Assembly: GCA_019918135.1 (NCBI GenBank)
Contig: WBZZ01002530.1
Location: 1-64,000 of the forward strand
Direction of reading: 5' to 3'
Length of the DNA stretch: 64,000 nucleotides
From: Paulinella micropora
Lineage: Eukaryota > Cercozoa > Imbricatea > Euglyphida > Paulinellidae
Position 1 is the first letter of the stretch; the number at the start of each line of letters is the position of its first letter. Of the stretch, positions 28,015 to 37,610 are shown in pieces. The notes below the pieces were generated by a model that worked only from the letters and a program-made list of their open reading frames with translations, ran no database searches and had not been told where the DNA came from. The position numbers and the translations under genes were made by a program.

Positions 28015-28893
28015 TCACACCCCCCCCCCCCCGTCAGGAGGTTGCAACTCCGACAATGTGGCGGGGAGGGATTGAAACTTAGTGGGGTGCCAGAAAGCCA
28101 TCTGCCAACCTTCATTGACGACTCCGAAAATGCCAAAGGGCCAGATCAGGCACACCGTGCCTCCCGCCACTTTTCCGTACACCTCCCACACATACAGAGA
28201 GGCAGACATATAGAGAAACATAATGCCCAGGAGAGTGGTAAATACGGGTGCCCCAAGCGGTGTCTGGAAACGAGCCATAAACTGCAACGACTCCTTTTCA
28301 TCGTACGCTCCGAGAAACAGCGAGGCTACGCCACTGAGCATAAGAGCAAACCACGTGTTGCCCGATGCCATCCACGTCCAGAGCACGTAATATTGTGTGA
28401 TGAAAGAAGATTGCAGTCCGTCGTTTTTCGGCAGAGCGGGAAGCATAGCAAAGGTGATGGTAAAGAGCAGAGCGCCGCAGATGGCGGTATTGGACCAGTT
28501 GCTTAAAAGCGCTTCCTTCTTTCTCATGGACGAACCGTGGCCCATGATGAGAAATCCCAGTTTTGCAGACAGGTGAATCCCCCCGATAAAGCACAAGACC
28601 TGAAGAATCATGCACGGAATCGAAACCCAGAGGATAGACTCCAGTCCCGTCATTTTCCAGTTGGCATGTGCATCGTTAAACATTGCTACTGCGAACGCAC
28701 AGCCTGACGGGCCGAAGCCGGAGAGCCAAACAAAAACCCACCGCCGCCACTTGGATAGGCGGGACTCGTGGTCGGCCATGCCCCTCGACAGCGCTATTGT
28801 CTCCAATTCAGAATTGGCGAGAGCAAACGGGCGGTGATCGTTTGCTGTCGGGGGGACTCCCGCGAGAACCTCCTCTTCAATTATTGTTTCCAT
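28015..28893 (-). CDS. six-TM membrane protein, family not recognised (unit A)
   Basis: The 292-residue product has a charged 45-residue N-terminus followed by about six hydrophobic segments (near residues 51-70, 83-105, 133-155, 167-195, 213-230 and 238-258). Short loops are rich in aromatic residues (TQYYVLWTWMASGNTWF, YVWEVYGKVAGG). A conserved-looking stretch, LGFLIMGHGSSMRKKE, lies between TM2 and TM3. It could be a transporter-like or membrane-remodelling protein, but I recognise no motif. The C-terminus ends in a poly-Gly run encoded by a C-tract, whose length differs by one base in unit B and changes the end. The 118-bp gap to the divergent hydrolase gene suggests a shared promoter. 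Confidence 0.75.
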   Translation of the reverse strand: METIIEEEVLAGVPPTANDHRPFALANSELETIALSRGMADHESRLSKWRRWVFVWLSGFGPSGCAFAVAMFNDAHANWKMTGLESILWVSIPCMILQVLCFIGGIHLSAKLGFLIMGHGSSMRKKEALLSNWSNTAICGALLFTITFAMLPALPKNDGLQSSFITQYYVLWTWMASGNTWFALMLSGVASLFLGAYDEKESLQFMARFQTPLGAPVFTTLLGIMFLYMSASLYVWEVYGKVAGGTVCLIWPFGIFGVVNEGWQMAFWHPTKFQSLPATLSELQPPDGGGGV

Positions 28894-29011
28894 CTCAAAT
28901 AGCTTCCTTTCCTCTCTCTCTCTTTTTAGTTACTATTACCAATAGTTGTTTTTTATTGAAGAGTTCTTCCCTCTCTCTGGCCCTTTCTCTTTCTGTTGGA
29001 AATCTGCGGCC
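28894..29011. promoter_or_regulatory. bidirectional promoter region, six-TM gene / hydrolase (unit A)
   Basis: A 118-bp gap separates divergent start codons. It holds a CT-rich tract (28906-28926), an inverted CCAAT-type site in TACCAATAG at about 28937-28945, and TTTTTATTGAAG near the centre. Unit B has the identical arrangement at 45377-45494. Promoter function is inferred from position. Confidence 0.4.
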
Positions 29012-30409
29012 ATGGCGGGTCTGTACGAGGGGTTGTCGCTTGGGCTGACGTTGTTTCTGGTCTTGTCGGACGTGTATCTCTTAGTTTCGTCTTCTTCCTC
29101 GGCGTTGCTCAGGCTCTTGGCGTGGGCCACGCTCACGGGCTGGCTGATTTGTGAGTTGGCATGGAAGAGCTATATTAGGTTTGCCCATCGTAGGATGATC
29201 GAACACTGGAGGACTGAGCGTAGCCATAGCAATCCAAGCGATCTTGATATACTATCGTGCTTGGAATTTTTCCGGAAAGCAGACGCGCAACAGATCGAGG
29301 CTGCCGTGGCTCCTCTTGTCAACTTCCGCGCCTTGGCGGTGTGCTCAGATCAGGAACTGCGCCAAGTGTTTTGTGACATTCTGTGCGCTGGCGGGGGCGG
29401 GGCGCAGGCGCGGAAAAGGAAGCTAGCCTTGGCGGGGAGGCTGTTGGCAGCAGTGAGGCGTCACTTCCCGCGTGGCCGCGAGCCCGCCCGCAGTTTCTCT
29501 TCCATCTGGGAGATGCGACCCCACGCTCTGGACTTGCCCTGGATCACCAATCGCGTGATGTACGCCTTGGACTCGCTTCTGTGCGCCTACGTCTGCTGGA
29601 AGGGCCAGGTGGTCTGGCAAGCCCGCGACGCGGATTTTCCTCTTGTCGTTCGGGGACCTGTGCGCCCAGCCTCACGTGTCGTCCTGCTCTTCCATGGCGC
29701 CACCTGCAAGTTTGCAGCGATCTGGAACTTGCTACGAGCAATCCCCGCCGGTGAGGTGGTGGTGGCGCCCGTCTTTGCTCCGCTTTGGTACTTTGGCGAA
29801 CTCACCGCGACCAGCTCGGGCGTTACCCTCGACAGATTCTTGGCTCGACTACACGCCTACTTGCAAAGCTTGGGAATCAGGGAAATTAGTATTGTGGGCT
29901 GGTCTCTAGGGGCTGTGGTGAGTCATGGTTTCCTGCACAGGTATGGCGGTGGCTACCGCGTTCGTTCCTGCGTCCTGATTGAGCCTGTGCTTACAGTGTC
30001 TGCCTGCACGCTGGCGTACGGGGAAGTCTGCCAGCCGTTCTCAGAGATCCTGTCGATCCTGACACGGCGCGGCGGGTCCTCGAACCCCTGGGTATCCAGG
30101 CTTTTTGCAGCTTTTCTGATGCACGAAGAGCTAGGTCGTTGCTATTTTAAGTTTCTGCCCTATCGCTTCTGTTTCTGGCCTCACTGCTCTCACAATCTTC
30201 TGGATTCCCCGAGCACTCTCTTCCTGCTTTCGGCAAAGGACCCCCTAACCTACTACGATCTGCCCTACATGCAAACAATGTTCCCACAGAGTTTTACGCA
30301 CATGGAGCCGGGCTTTCACGGGTCGTGGCTTGGTCGAGCAAGCCTAGCCGCTCGGATTGAGCGATGGTTTGATAAGCAAAGCCACACGAGTCCGAGAGAA
30401 TGTCTCTAG
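29012..30409 (+). CDS. membrane-anchored alpha/beta hydrolase (unit A, intact)
   Basis: The product is 465 residues from MAGLYEGLS. An upstream ATG at 28946 would add 22 residues, but the later ATG has the better context (GCCATGGCG). Two hydrophobic segments at about residues 8-28 and 30-52 would anchor it in a membrane. From residue 220 an alpha/beta-hydrolase core is seen: VVLLFHGATC (oxyanion-hole HG, H228-G229), VGWSLGAVVSHG with nucleophile S298 in G-W-S-L-G, LLSAKDPLTYY with candidate acid D410, and EPGFHGSW with catalytic H436. It should cleave an ester, lipid or peptide bond. The substrate is unknown; a lipase-like role at host membranes is plausible. Unit B carries a frameshift in this gene, so this is the only full copy. 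Confidence 0.8.
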   Translation: MAGLYEGLSLGLTLFLVLSDVYLLVSSSSSALLRLLAWATLTGWLICELAWKSYIRFAHRRMIEHWRTERSHSNPSDLDILSCLEFFRKADAQQIEAAVAPLVNFRALAVCSDQELRQVFCDILCAGGGGAQARKRKLALAGRLLAAVRRHFPRGREPARSFSSIWEMRPHALDLPWITNRVMYALDSLLCAYVCWKGQVVWQARDADFPLVVRGPVRPASRVVLLFHGATCKFAAIWNLLRAIPAGEVVVAPVFAPLWYFGELTATSSGVTLDRFLARLHAYLQSLGIREISIVGWSLGAVVSHGFLHRYGGGYRVRSCVLIEPVLTVSACTLAYGEVCQPFSEILSILTRRGGSSNPWVSRLFAAFLMHEELGRCYFKFLPYRFCFWPHCSHNLLDSPSTLFLLSAKDPLTYYDLPYMQTMFPQSFTHMEPGFHGSWLGRASLAARIERWFDKQSHTSPRECL

Positions 30410-31685
30410 GTTTGTAGGAATGTACAAAAAAAAGTTAAAAGAAAACCTTTGACAAAGTTTTAATCTTGGCACCGAAAACTAAAAGAGGGAGAGGAAAGGG
30501 GCGGGGGAGGGGGAAGAAAGTAAAAGGCCAGCTGAAGAGGGAAGAGGGGGATGGGAAAATGGGAAGGGAGGGGGAGATAATGTGGTAACGCTACTCTTTC
30601 CCCTTTTTCTTTTCATTCGGAAAGGGAAAAAAGCATACCTGTAACTCACAACACAACCCTTCCCTCTCACCTTTGTCGCCCCTCTCACCCTTCCCTCTCA
30701 CCTTTGTCGCCCCTCTCACCCTTGTCGCCCTGCTCCCCTTTGCTCTGCACCTCCCTGCCTCTAGGGAAGGTGAGAGGGCCGAAAAACATTTTCGTACGAG
30801 TAAAAGGCGTACCGTTTCTCACCGCGGAAAAACGTCCGATTTCTCTGCTAGCCTCCGGAACGGCCGGTTCATTTGGCGCCAAATTGTGCCGTCCGGAGGT
30901 AGGGTGCGTGATACGGTTGACAAAGGCAGTACGTCTTAGCCTTCCCGGGGAAGCAGCCGTAAGCGCCAATTTGGCGCCAAAATCTACCTGCGCAAAAAGA
31001 AAATCACACACAGACGCCCCAACGCCGCCGTGAGGAAGACGTCCTCCCCCTTCCCTCTCACTCTCGTCGCCCCTCTCACTCTCGTCGCCCCCTCTCACTT
31101 TCATCGCCCCTCTCACCTTCGTCGCCCCTCTCACCTTTGTCCTCTGCTTATTCCTCCCCCCCTCCCCTTGTCCCTTGTTTGCGCACCGTGCTCGAGCACG
31201 ACCCTGCGGCGGATGGATGGCGCGGTGGTCATTGTGCTAGGGGGGTAAGGGGTCTCACAACCCCGACGGCGTCCTGTCCGTGCCATGACTCGACCACTGT
31301 GTGCAAGGTCAGAAAAATATGAAAAATATGAAAAGAGGAAAGAAAAAATTTTGTCTGACAACCAAAGAAACAGACGAGCAAGGGGAGGGGGCGGAGAAGG
31401 GCAAGGGGGGAGAGCAGCAGCCACCGCCCTACTGTCGCATCTGCCGCAGCACCGTTAACGCAAAAGAGGGGGAGGGAGACGCCTCCTTCTCTGTTCGTGT
31501 ACTAGTTAGCTACTTGGCTAGCCCCGGAGGCGTTGCATGTATTTATTTTGTTTGTAGCGCCGTTAAGGCAAACCCCCCAGAGACTGGCAGGCAGTTGGGA
31601 GAGAGAAAGAGCAGCACGCGGCACATCCCCCTCCCTCCTCAGAGCAGGGGGGAGGGGGCAAAAATAAGTAAACTTTTTTTGGAGC
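30410..31685. repeat. gene-poor dispersed-repeat region (unit A end)
   Basis: It contains a tail-repeat copy (about 30450), a purine-rich stretch (30480-30570), one hr-like unit with its minisatellite (30660-31150, palindromes near 30872 and 30972), a half fold-back element (31305-31375), a CGCCTCC-rich unique stretch, and the AAAATAAGTAAACTTTTTTTGGAGCC sequence at 31660-31685 that marks the unit boundary. No gene is seen. Confidence 0.7.
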
Positions 31686-31700
31686 CCCCCCCCCCCTCCT
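31681..31700. other. junction between the two 16.4-kb units
   Basis: GGAGCC, the end of unit A, runs straight into a C-run and CTCCTCGAGG, the start of unit B. At other sites the same GGAGCC is followed by CACCGAT and a G-run before a C-run. The exchange therefore joined two copies of this repeat within their G/C homopolymers. Confidence 0.8.
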
Positions 31701-31837
31701 CGAGGAATAAAAAAGGAGATGGGTGCGTTTTAGTAGTAAGTATACGCCTGGCAAGTCTTGCAAACAAACAAGTGCGTGTGTTTTCTTTTTTTTTGTTTTT
31801 TTTAAAGTAAAGACAGATTCCGACGCTTTGGCACTTT

Positions 31838-32557
31838 TTAAACCGGTGACGAATGTCCGGCGGTGGCAACTGGCACCCAAGCAAGCCAGCCTCCTGCTGG
31901 GCTGCTTGTGGCGCAGATTGTGCTGGGAACCCAAACAAGTTGTGTCCAGACTAGCGTCTCTCGAGGTATCGAGGGCGCGCAGCAAGCCACGAGGGGTTTG
32001 CGGCGATCAACGACAAACCAGGCTTTGGCCACGCGCAGGACACGACCGAGCAGTACATGAGAGGTCGACAGAAAAGTGCGTGCGTCTTGTAGCTGACGGT
32101 AGGTAACAAAACAAAAACCTCGGTGGGAGGCGCGACGCCCGCGGCGGAACTTGAGCTGTACATTTATCACAGGACCAAAGGCACTAAAGTATTGCTGTAG
32201 CATTTCGAGCGTGGCAGCCGAGGGCAGATTACCCACGTAAAGTTTGCGGGTGTACAGGCCTGCACAACCGGGCGCTTGCCACTCGGCGGGTCGACAGTCT
32301 ATTGTCCGGCCGAGACAAGTTAGACCTCCGGCCGAGATTAGTCGCTGCGCGCCCTCCGCGCTGCTGAAAGTAGCAAATGCAAAACCCCGTATCTGCCCAC
32401 GATGCCTTATAAGACGGAGCCGGCAGCTTTCAGAGCTGGCGGCGGCTATGGCCCCCCGGATTTGCTCTTCGGTGGCGCCCGCCGGAAGGCCTCCCAAAAA
32501 AACTTGGCGGCTCAGCAGCTCTGTGCGGGCTGCAGCCTGCGCCTTTTTCCTTTGCAT
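31838..32557 (-). CDS. two-RRM RNA-binding protein (unit B)
   Basis: The frame is intact at 239 residues, with both RRMs and all RNP motifs as in unit A. Only three or so residues differ (for example VGNL for VGDL in the second RNP2, and SHVLL for SHLLL). That both copies stay open while neighbouring genes carry frameshifts may reflect selection, or simply fewer homopolymers in this gene. Confidence 0.85.
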   Translation of the reverse strand: MQRKKAQAAARTELLSRQVFLGGLPAGATEEQIRGAIAAASSESCRLRLIRHRGQIRGFAFATFSSAEGAQRLISAGGLTCLGRTIDCRPAEWQAPGCAGLYTRKLYVGNLPSAATLEMLQQYFSAFGPVINVQLKFRRGRRASHRGFCFVTYRQLQDARTFLSTSHVLLGRVLRVAKAWFVVDRRKPLVACCAPSIPRETLVWTQLVWVPSTICATSSPAGGWLAWVPVATAGHSSPV

Positions 32558-32841
32558 GGCCCAGCCCCAAAGTTGGCTCCACTTGCCTTTTTTCTAAAAG
32601 CTGACTAGCACCTTTGGAGAGGCAGGAGCGCTTCCCTCCCCTCCCCCCACCCTTTTTTGTTTTGGCTGCTTTAAAGCTTTCTGCTCCCCGCCTCACACCG
32701 CCTCTGGTGCATCGACAGCGAACTCCGATGCACAGGAAAGAGGAGTGGGGGGGGGGGGGGAAGGGAAGGGAGAGAGAGAAAGCGCAGTTTTAAAAAAGAC
32801 AGTGCCAAGGATTTAAGTTATTAAAGGCCTGAGGCACAAAG
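32558..32841. promoter_or_regulatory. divergent promoter region between RRM gene and YR1 (unit B)
   Basis: Counterpart of 16146-16426, with the same A/T-rich pieces 26-40 bp before the YR1 start and a G-run at about 32747-32760 that is a few bases longer than in unit A. Confidence 0.4.
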
Positions 32842-35676
32842 ATGTCTTGCTCAGAGGGCGAGGACAGCGACTGGTATGGCGACGACGAAGAGGCAGAAGA
32901 AGAGCCGGTGGGGCGAGGCGCGTGGCCTGGTTTCCGTGGACTGCGCCATATAAACGTGAGCGGCGACGAAGCAGAAGAAGAGGACGATGGCGACGACCCC
33001 CACCCGGATGAGAAGGGCGTAGAGGAAGACGGAGTGCGCACTGCACCCGCCGTTTCCGCCTGGACAGAGTGCGCGACGGAGCCCCACGTTGTACAGGTCT
33101 TAGAACAGCTAGAGCTCTACCTATCCAGGCCCTTTGACCCGGCGCGAGCGGGACGAATGCTGAGCGCGGCCACCATCAGAAAACACCTGCGCAACGTTGC
33201 CCGTTTCGTAAACTTTGCGGGCAACCACCCGCGACCGCCGGTGCGGGACCTTTCCGCAGCACTGGGGGACCCTACCCTGCTCACCAGCTTCGCCGACTAT
33301 TACTCACGCTTCTACAAGTCCGCTACACTGCGCGCTTACCTTGAGAGCCTGCTGCACCTGTCCGATTGCCTGCGTGCACAGCGCGGCTACGACGCCTGGC
33401 GACAAACGCGCTTTTGGCTGGGCAACCTACGAGGGCAGGCCCTTTACTACGCCGGGGTCGAGAACAAGTACGTTCCCCCCGCCCGGGCGCCTTGGTCTCT
33501 GTGGCAGCTTCAGGTCTTCCGGGCGGCAGCCATTGCCGACTACCTAGCACACTACGAGGGGGACTGCCGGGCCTGCTCCCTGGGCCTAAACAGAGCCAAC
33601 TACGTGGAGCAGCGGGAACGACTGCTTCGCCCCTTGTATGTGGCCGCGCTGTGCCTCACACTCGTTCCGCCGGTCTCGCGCTCTTTCATTCTCGCCTACC
33701 TCGAGCTGCACAGGTCGCTCCAGCGCGACAGCAAGGGCTTCTGGTGCCTCAGCCTGGTCGACCCCTTCGCGCTCAGCACCCTCAACAACAAAACGCGCAC
33801 CCAGCACGGCGGCTTCCGAATCCCGCTCTGCCCGCAGGACTGGCCCACCGACGATTTTCCCGCCGATCTGGCCCCCGTCGGCTTTGTGCGCGACCGCCAC
33901 ACCAGCGGCTACTCCTCCCTACTAGACTTCTGTCTGCTCGATATCGAGCAACGCGTCTGGCCCGCACTTACGGGGCTCACGGGCGAACCCGCGGCTGCTC
34001 GTCTACTGTTCCCCGGCGCGCTGGCCTACAAGACGTACGACAACTGGGCTAGCGACGAGGCCTCGCGCCGTCGCCCCCTGCGCCCCGCCGAATGGGCCAA
34101 CTTCTTCCGCTCTATCCTGCAGCACTACGCGCCGTTGATCCGGATCACCGCCGACAGGGGCCGCCAAGTGGATTGGCTGGAGAAGGGCATAGGCCCCGCC
34201 AACAAGGACTGGGCCCGCGATTTTACCCCCAAGGCCACACGCCCACTCAGCGAGACCATGCTGCACGACCTCGAGGCCAGCGACCTGCCCGGCCTGCTCA
34301 ACATCCCCTCCTTACCCGCGTACCATTCCTCGCTCTCGACCGATGACCTGGGCATCTTGGCGCGCGGCGCGCAGCACACTTTGCGCACGGTACAAAATTC
34401 CTATATCCTCCCCATCTTCTTCGAACGCAGGGGGCGCGAGTTAGTTAACTGGATAGACCTGGTCTTGCGCCCGCCACAGTGGCACGCGAGCTTCGACTCT
34501 GTCGGCAAACACTTCTCCGTGCGGGTCAGCCCGGCCGCCCAGGAGCTCACTGAGCGGTTCTCACCAGAGGGTACGGCCCTCGAACCCCTGCCCGAAAGCG
34601 CTCGGCGCAAGCGCGAGGCCGACCTGGAGGCCCTGTCGCACCTGCGGGGCTGGGACATTATCCGAGGCACGGCCAGCCTGCGCGCCGCCGCAGAGACGGC
34701 GGCCGGCGCTCCGCCCGGCGGGGAGGGAGGCTCCAACCCCGGCCGCGACGACGACGAGGAAGAGGACAAGAAAACACACCCCGACACCCCTGTGCAAAAT
34801 TTACCGCCACGCGCCGCCGCCGCCGCTCGGCGCCGCACTTCCGCCGGGGGCCCGCCCCCCGTGCTGGGCTTTGAAGTGCAGGGTTTCCAGCAAGTAGCTC
34901 TGCGCTGGGGTACAAGGTACAACCAGCCGCGACGCTTTTGGGAAGAGTTTGCAACCGAACAAGACCGCCAAAACCATCGGTGGCAAAAGTACACCGCTTG
35001 GGCACCCTTGTCGGAGGAAGAGCTAGAGCAAGTCAAGCTCGGATTCAACCAAGAAAACGAATATTGGGCAGAAGTCCAAAGGCTAATGCGCCTGGGCGAA
35101 CAGGAGCAGGAAATCGAGCTCATCCCGCCTACCGACCGCTGGGCGCACCCCAGGGATTCCAAGTATCAGAAAAGCGACCGCCTAGACGTCCGCTATGCTT
35201 ACAGATTTCTGGTCAAAGACTTTAAATATGGCCACTGGCCTTCCCAGTACCTCTTTACCAGTGATATACTGGAGTACTATGGTGGTCCAAGCAACAGAAG
35301 CAAACGAACGGCAGTCTTGATCTCTCTGCAGAACTTCCTCCAGAACAGACTCGTCGTGCAGGAAGTCACTCCCTTCCCCGGCAGGCGCGACCTGGCAATC
35401 GTGAAATTCGCCACGGGCGCCCCGGACAGAACTGGACAAGAACTCTCCTCCGAGTACTGGGGGCCTTTCTTCGAGAGGAACTGGTGCATTTTCCCGGTGG
35501 ATTTACTGAAAGCTAATTCAGACATTAGCAAAGCTGCGTGGGCAAAACGTTGGAATCTGTTAGGAGGAAGAGAGCGTCTAGGCACCCTCGATAGAGAGGC
35601 TTTGCCCGAGCCCATGCGCCCCGCTAAACTATACATTCCCAAGCAAGTCGTGGCCGCCATCAGAGATAAGCTGTAA
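32842..35676 (+). CDS. YR1: long tyrosine-recombinase-like protein (unit B, intact)
   Basis: The 944-residue product has an acidic N-terminus (1-95) and a helical SAM-like core-binding region (about 105-185, SAATIRKHLRNVARFVNFA). A catalytic-like domain follows: R280 in PPVSRSFILAYLEL (box I), K317 in LNNKTRT (beta-hairpin), R434/R439 near ITADRGRQ at box II, and H512 with Y521 in QHTLRTVQNSYILP, exactly nine residues apart as in active recombinases. The usual His of box II is not evident, so activity is uncertain. About 420 further residues follow: an Arg/Ala/Pro/Asp-rich linker (about 620-680), then a globular region with many Trp and Tyr. The core aligns by eye with YR2 (shared pattern P-x-x-R-S...L-x-L-x-x-P-F-x-L...K-T-R/S...P-L). 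It would act on DNA in the nucleus. Confidence 0.7.
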   Translation: MSCSEGEDSDWYGDDEEAEEEPVGRGAWPGFRGLRHINVSGDEAEEEDDGDDPHPDEKGVEEDGVRTAPAVSAWTECATEPHVVQVLEQLELYLSRPFDPARAGRMLSAATIRKHLRNVARFVNFAGNHPRPPVRDLSAALGDPTLLTSFADYYSRFYKSATLRAYLESLLHLSDCLRAQRGYDAWRQTRFWLGNLRGQALYYAGVENKYVPPARAPWSLWQLQVFRAAAIADYLAHYEGDCRACSLGLNRANYVEQRERLLRPLYVAALCLTLVPPVSRSFILAYLELHRSLQRDSKGFWCLSLVDPFALSTLNNKTRTQHGGFRIPLCPQDWPTDDFPADLAPVGFVRDRHTSGYSSLLDFCLLDIEQRVWPALTGLTGEPAAARLLFPGALAYKTYDNWASDEASRRRPLRPAEWANFFRSILQHYAPLIRITADRGRQVDWLEKGIGPANKDWARDFTPKATRPLSETMLHDLEASDLPGLLNIPSLPAYHSSLSTDDLGILARGAQHTLRTVQNSYILPIFFERRGRELVNWIDLVLRPPQWHASFDSVGKHFSVRVSPAAQELTERFSPEGTALEPLPESARRKREADLEALSHLRGWDIIRGTASLRAAAETAAGAPPGGEGGSNPGRDDDEEEDKKTHPDTPVQNLPPRAAAAARRRTSAGGPPPVLGFEVQGFQQVALRWGTRYNQPRRFWEEFATEQDRQNHRWQKYTAWAPLSEEELEQVKLGFNQENEYWAEVQRLMRLGEQEQEIELIPPTDRWAHPRDSKYQKSDRLDVRYAYRFLVKDFKYGHWPSQYLFTSDILEYYGGPSNRSKRTAVLISLQNFLQNRLVVQEVTPFPGRRDLAIVKFATGAPDRTGQELSSEYWGPFFERNWCIFPVDLLKANSDISKAAWAKRWNLLGGRERLGTLDREALPEPMRPAKLYIPKQVVAAIRDKL

Positions 35677-35680
35677 TAAA
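35675..35680 (+). terminator. poly(A) signal overlapping the YR1 stop codon (unit B)
   Basis: AATAAA overlaps the stop codon of YR1, as in unit A. Confidence 0.6.
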
Positions 35681-35737
35681 ATTGAAATTCTTTTAACTCT
35701 CTAACTCCACCTCCCTCCCTCGAAAGCAAGAAAAGAG

Positions 35738-37271
35738 ATGCCCTGGCCCTTGCTGGCAGCGGTGCCGGGCTCGCTGCCGACGAGGCGCGTGGGGGACCGC
35801 TTGGAGGATGAGATGCAACGCTTTTATGAAGAGGCTCTGTGTAAGCCCTTTCGAGCAGAAAGAGTGGGCCCGGTCAGGTCTGGGCCCCGCGCCGTAGCAG
35901 GTGCAGAGATTGCTGTCCTGTCGTTCTTGGGTTTTCTGAGCCGAGCGGCTGAGCCCCGCGTCAGAAGGCACCGGCTGCCCTCGCTAGAGTCAAGTCTGTT
36001 TTTTTTGTTGCCAGAGAGGGCGTCTGGCGCACTAACCTGCGCCGCCAACTGCCGGCCTGGGTCGAGCACTGACCAGGCAGCCGGATATGTCCTGGGAAAG
36101 GTGCCTTTTCCTGGTGACAAGCCTGCGCGGGCCCGTCCTGTGCACCGCCGCCTATTATAGAAGGCGGCGTGGCGCTGGTGGGGGCGCGGGGGGCCTAAGG
36201 CAGCAGCGACTCTCTCCGGAGCGACGCACGTCTCTGGTAGTAAGCGCCGCCCGGATTTTCAGTGCCGCCATCAAGAACCTGCGCATGTTGGCCGACACGG
36301 AACAATCCTTTCACCCCAAGGAGAGAGAGCTCGCAGTAAGCTTGGCGGACCTGGCCGCCGCGCGCAACTGGGCGGGGCGTCGCTATTTGGCCCGGTACGG
36401 AGCGCCCTTGCCTGCGCGCGACCTCGCGCAGGGGCTGGTTCAGCAGGCAGCCCGCGGCCAGGAGCCAGGGCTCTCGCGCTACCGGGATCTGCTAGACTTG
36501 CTGCTGCTGTGCCTTTTCAGTCAGTGCCCCATGCCTAGATCGGAGATCATCTGCAAACTGCAGTTTGGAGTTACGCTGCGCCGCGGCGGCACGCCCGCCA
36601 GATATTGGCTAGATCTCAGCAACCCCTTTGAATTGGCGGCGATTCACAAAACAAGTCGATTCTATTACGATCGCCAGTACAAGCAGCCGTTGCCCCTGCA
36701 GCGGCTCCGCCTGTCTAACAACGACGGCGGACAGCAAGTCCACCTGCTCACTCGGGTCTTGGACGAATGGCGGCTTTGGTCCCGCGAGGATGGCCCCGAT
36801 GCAAAAGAGACAGCAGCGGCAGGCGGCTTCGTGTTTTTCGCGCGCTACCCTGGGCTCCGGGGCCCTCCCGGGTCACCGCCCCCGGTGGCGGGGCTTGCTC
36901 GCCCAGAGCTGCTCGAGTGGCTGCTGGCCGACTCCCTGGCCCGCACAGGGTTTGCGTCGCCCGAGCGTGCCGCCACGCTCCGCCTCTTCCATTTGCGCAA
37001 ACTCAGCGAGACCTTTCTCTGGCAGAACGCTGGGGGGCCGCCGCTGCCCCCCCCAGATCCCTCCGTCTCCGTCTCCAGCCCGCCCCCGCGGGCCGGCCAG
37101 CTGCACAAGGTTCGCGCCCTGGCCGCCAACTACCACGAGCACAGCGAGCAAACAGCGCGCCAGCACTACGTGGCCTTCAGCGATTACAGGCAAAAGCTTC
37201 TTGTTATTCTAGATAACGTGTTGGAAGCTTTCTGGGAATCTCTGCCCGAGGCCCCGGCCCGCTCCTCCTAG
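35738..37271 (+). pseudogene. YR2: tyrosine recombinase, N-terminal frameshift (unit B)
   Basis: This copy has the reverse damage of unit A. The N-terminal frame (35738-36160) is thrown out of register by a shorter T-run at about 36000 (8 T against 9) and loss of another T in GAGCACTGACC (about 36066). Everything from an internal ATG at 36087 is open for 394 codons and includes box I Arg, the beta-hairpin Lys, box II Arg and the H-x8-Y motif. A protein from 36087 would keep the whole catalytic domain but lack the N-terminal DNA-binding region. Both differences lie in or next to short homopolymers, so sequencing or assembly error must be considered. Confidence 0.75.
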
Positions 37272-37295
37272 TTCGTGCAAGTACAAGATTGCTAA

Positions 37296-37301
37296 AATAA
37301 A
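37296..37301 (+). terminator. poly(A) signal after YR2 (unit B)
   Basis: AATAAA lies 25 bp after the stop codon, identical to unit A. Confidence 0.6.
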
Positions 37302-37404
37302 ATATTGTCCAAATATTTCACTTGATTATAGCACAATCGGGCTAGTAAAATTTTTTAATAATTTCAAAACCAACTTGTTAGTCTTTAGCCCGCTTATATC
37401 GGCT

Positions 37405-37464
37405 GGGAGGAGCAAAAATAAGTCGACTTTTTTTGGAGCCCACAGGGGGGGGGGGAGGGGGGAA
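37405..37464. repeat. insertion of an AAAATAAG...GGAGCCCA repeat fragment
   Basis: Unit A reads CGGCTCGAGGAGGAGGATG where unit B has this piece between CGGCT and GAGGAGGAGG. It gives an empty-site/filled-site comparison for this repeat family. No target-site duplication can be called because both borders are purine-rich. Confidence 0.65.
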
Positions 37465-37610
37465 GAGGAGGAGGATGATACCACCACCATGCCCTCTCCC
37501 ACTTGCCGTCCCCCCTATTTTTCCTCACTCCTTGTGCTCGTCGTGTCTTTTGCTTTTTCCCTGTGCGTGCTTAATTTAGTGTGTTTTGATTCTGTCCCCT
37601 GGTACAGACA

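Larger units (their letters stand above)
15275..31685. repeat. 16.4-kb tandem duplication, unit A
   Basis: The block starting in the C-run at about 15280 (followed by CTCCTCGAGGAATAAAAAAG) recurs in direct orientation at about 31690. The coordinate offset is 16,410 bp at the left end and about 16,480 bp at the right, so indels account for about 70 bp. Substitutions are sparse, with most genes differing by zero to a few residues, so the duplication is recent. The unit ends in the dispersed sequence AAAATAAGTAAACTTTTTTTGGAGCC just before the junction. Confidence 0.95.
37272..37610. other. intergenic region with a unit-B-specific insertion
   Basis: Compared with unit A (20857-21136), about 60 bp are added at 37405-37464. 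The addition reads AGCAAAAATAAGTCGACTTT, then TTTTGGAGCCCACAGGGG and a G-rich tail. It is a fragment of the dispersed repeat otherwise seen at 31660, 48141, 51679 and 58045. No gene is seen. Confidence 0.7.
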
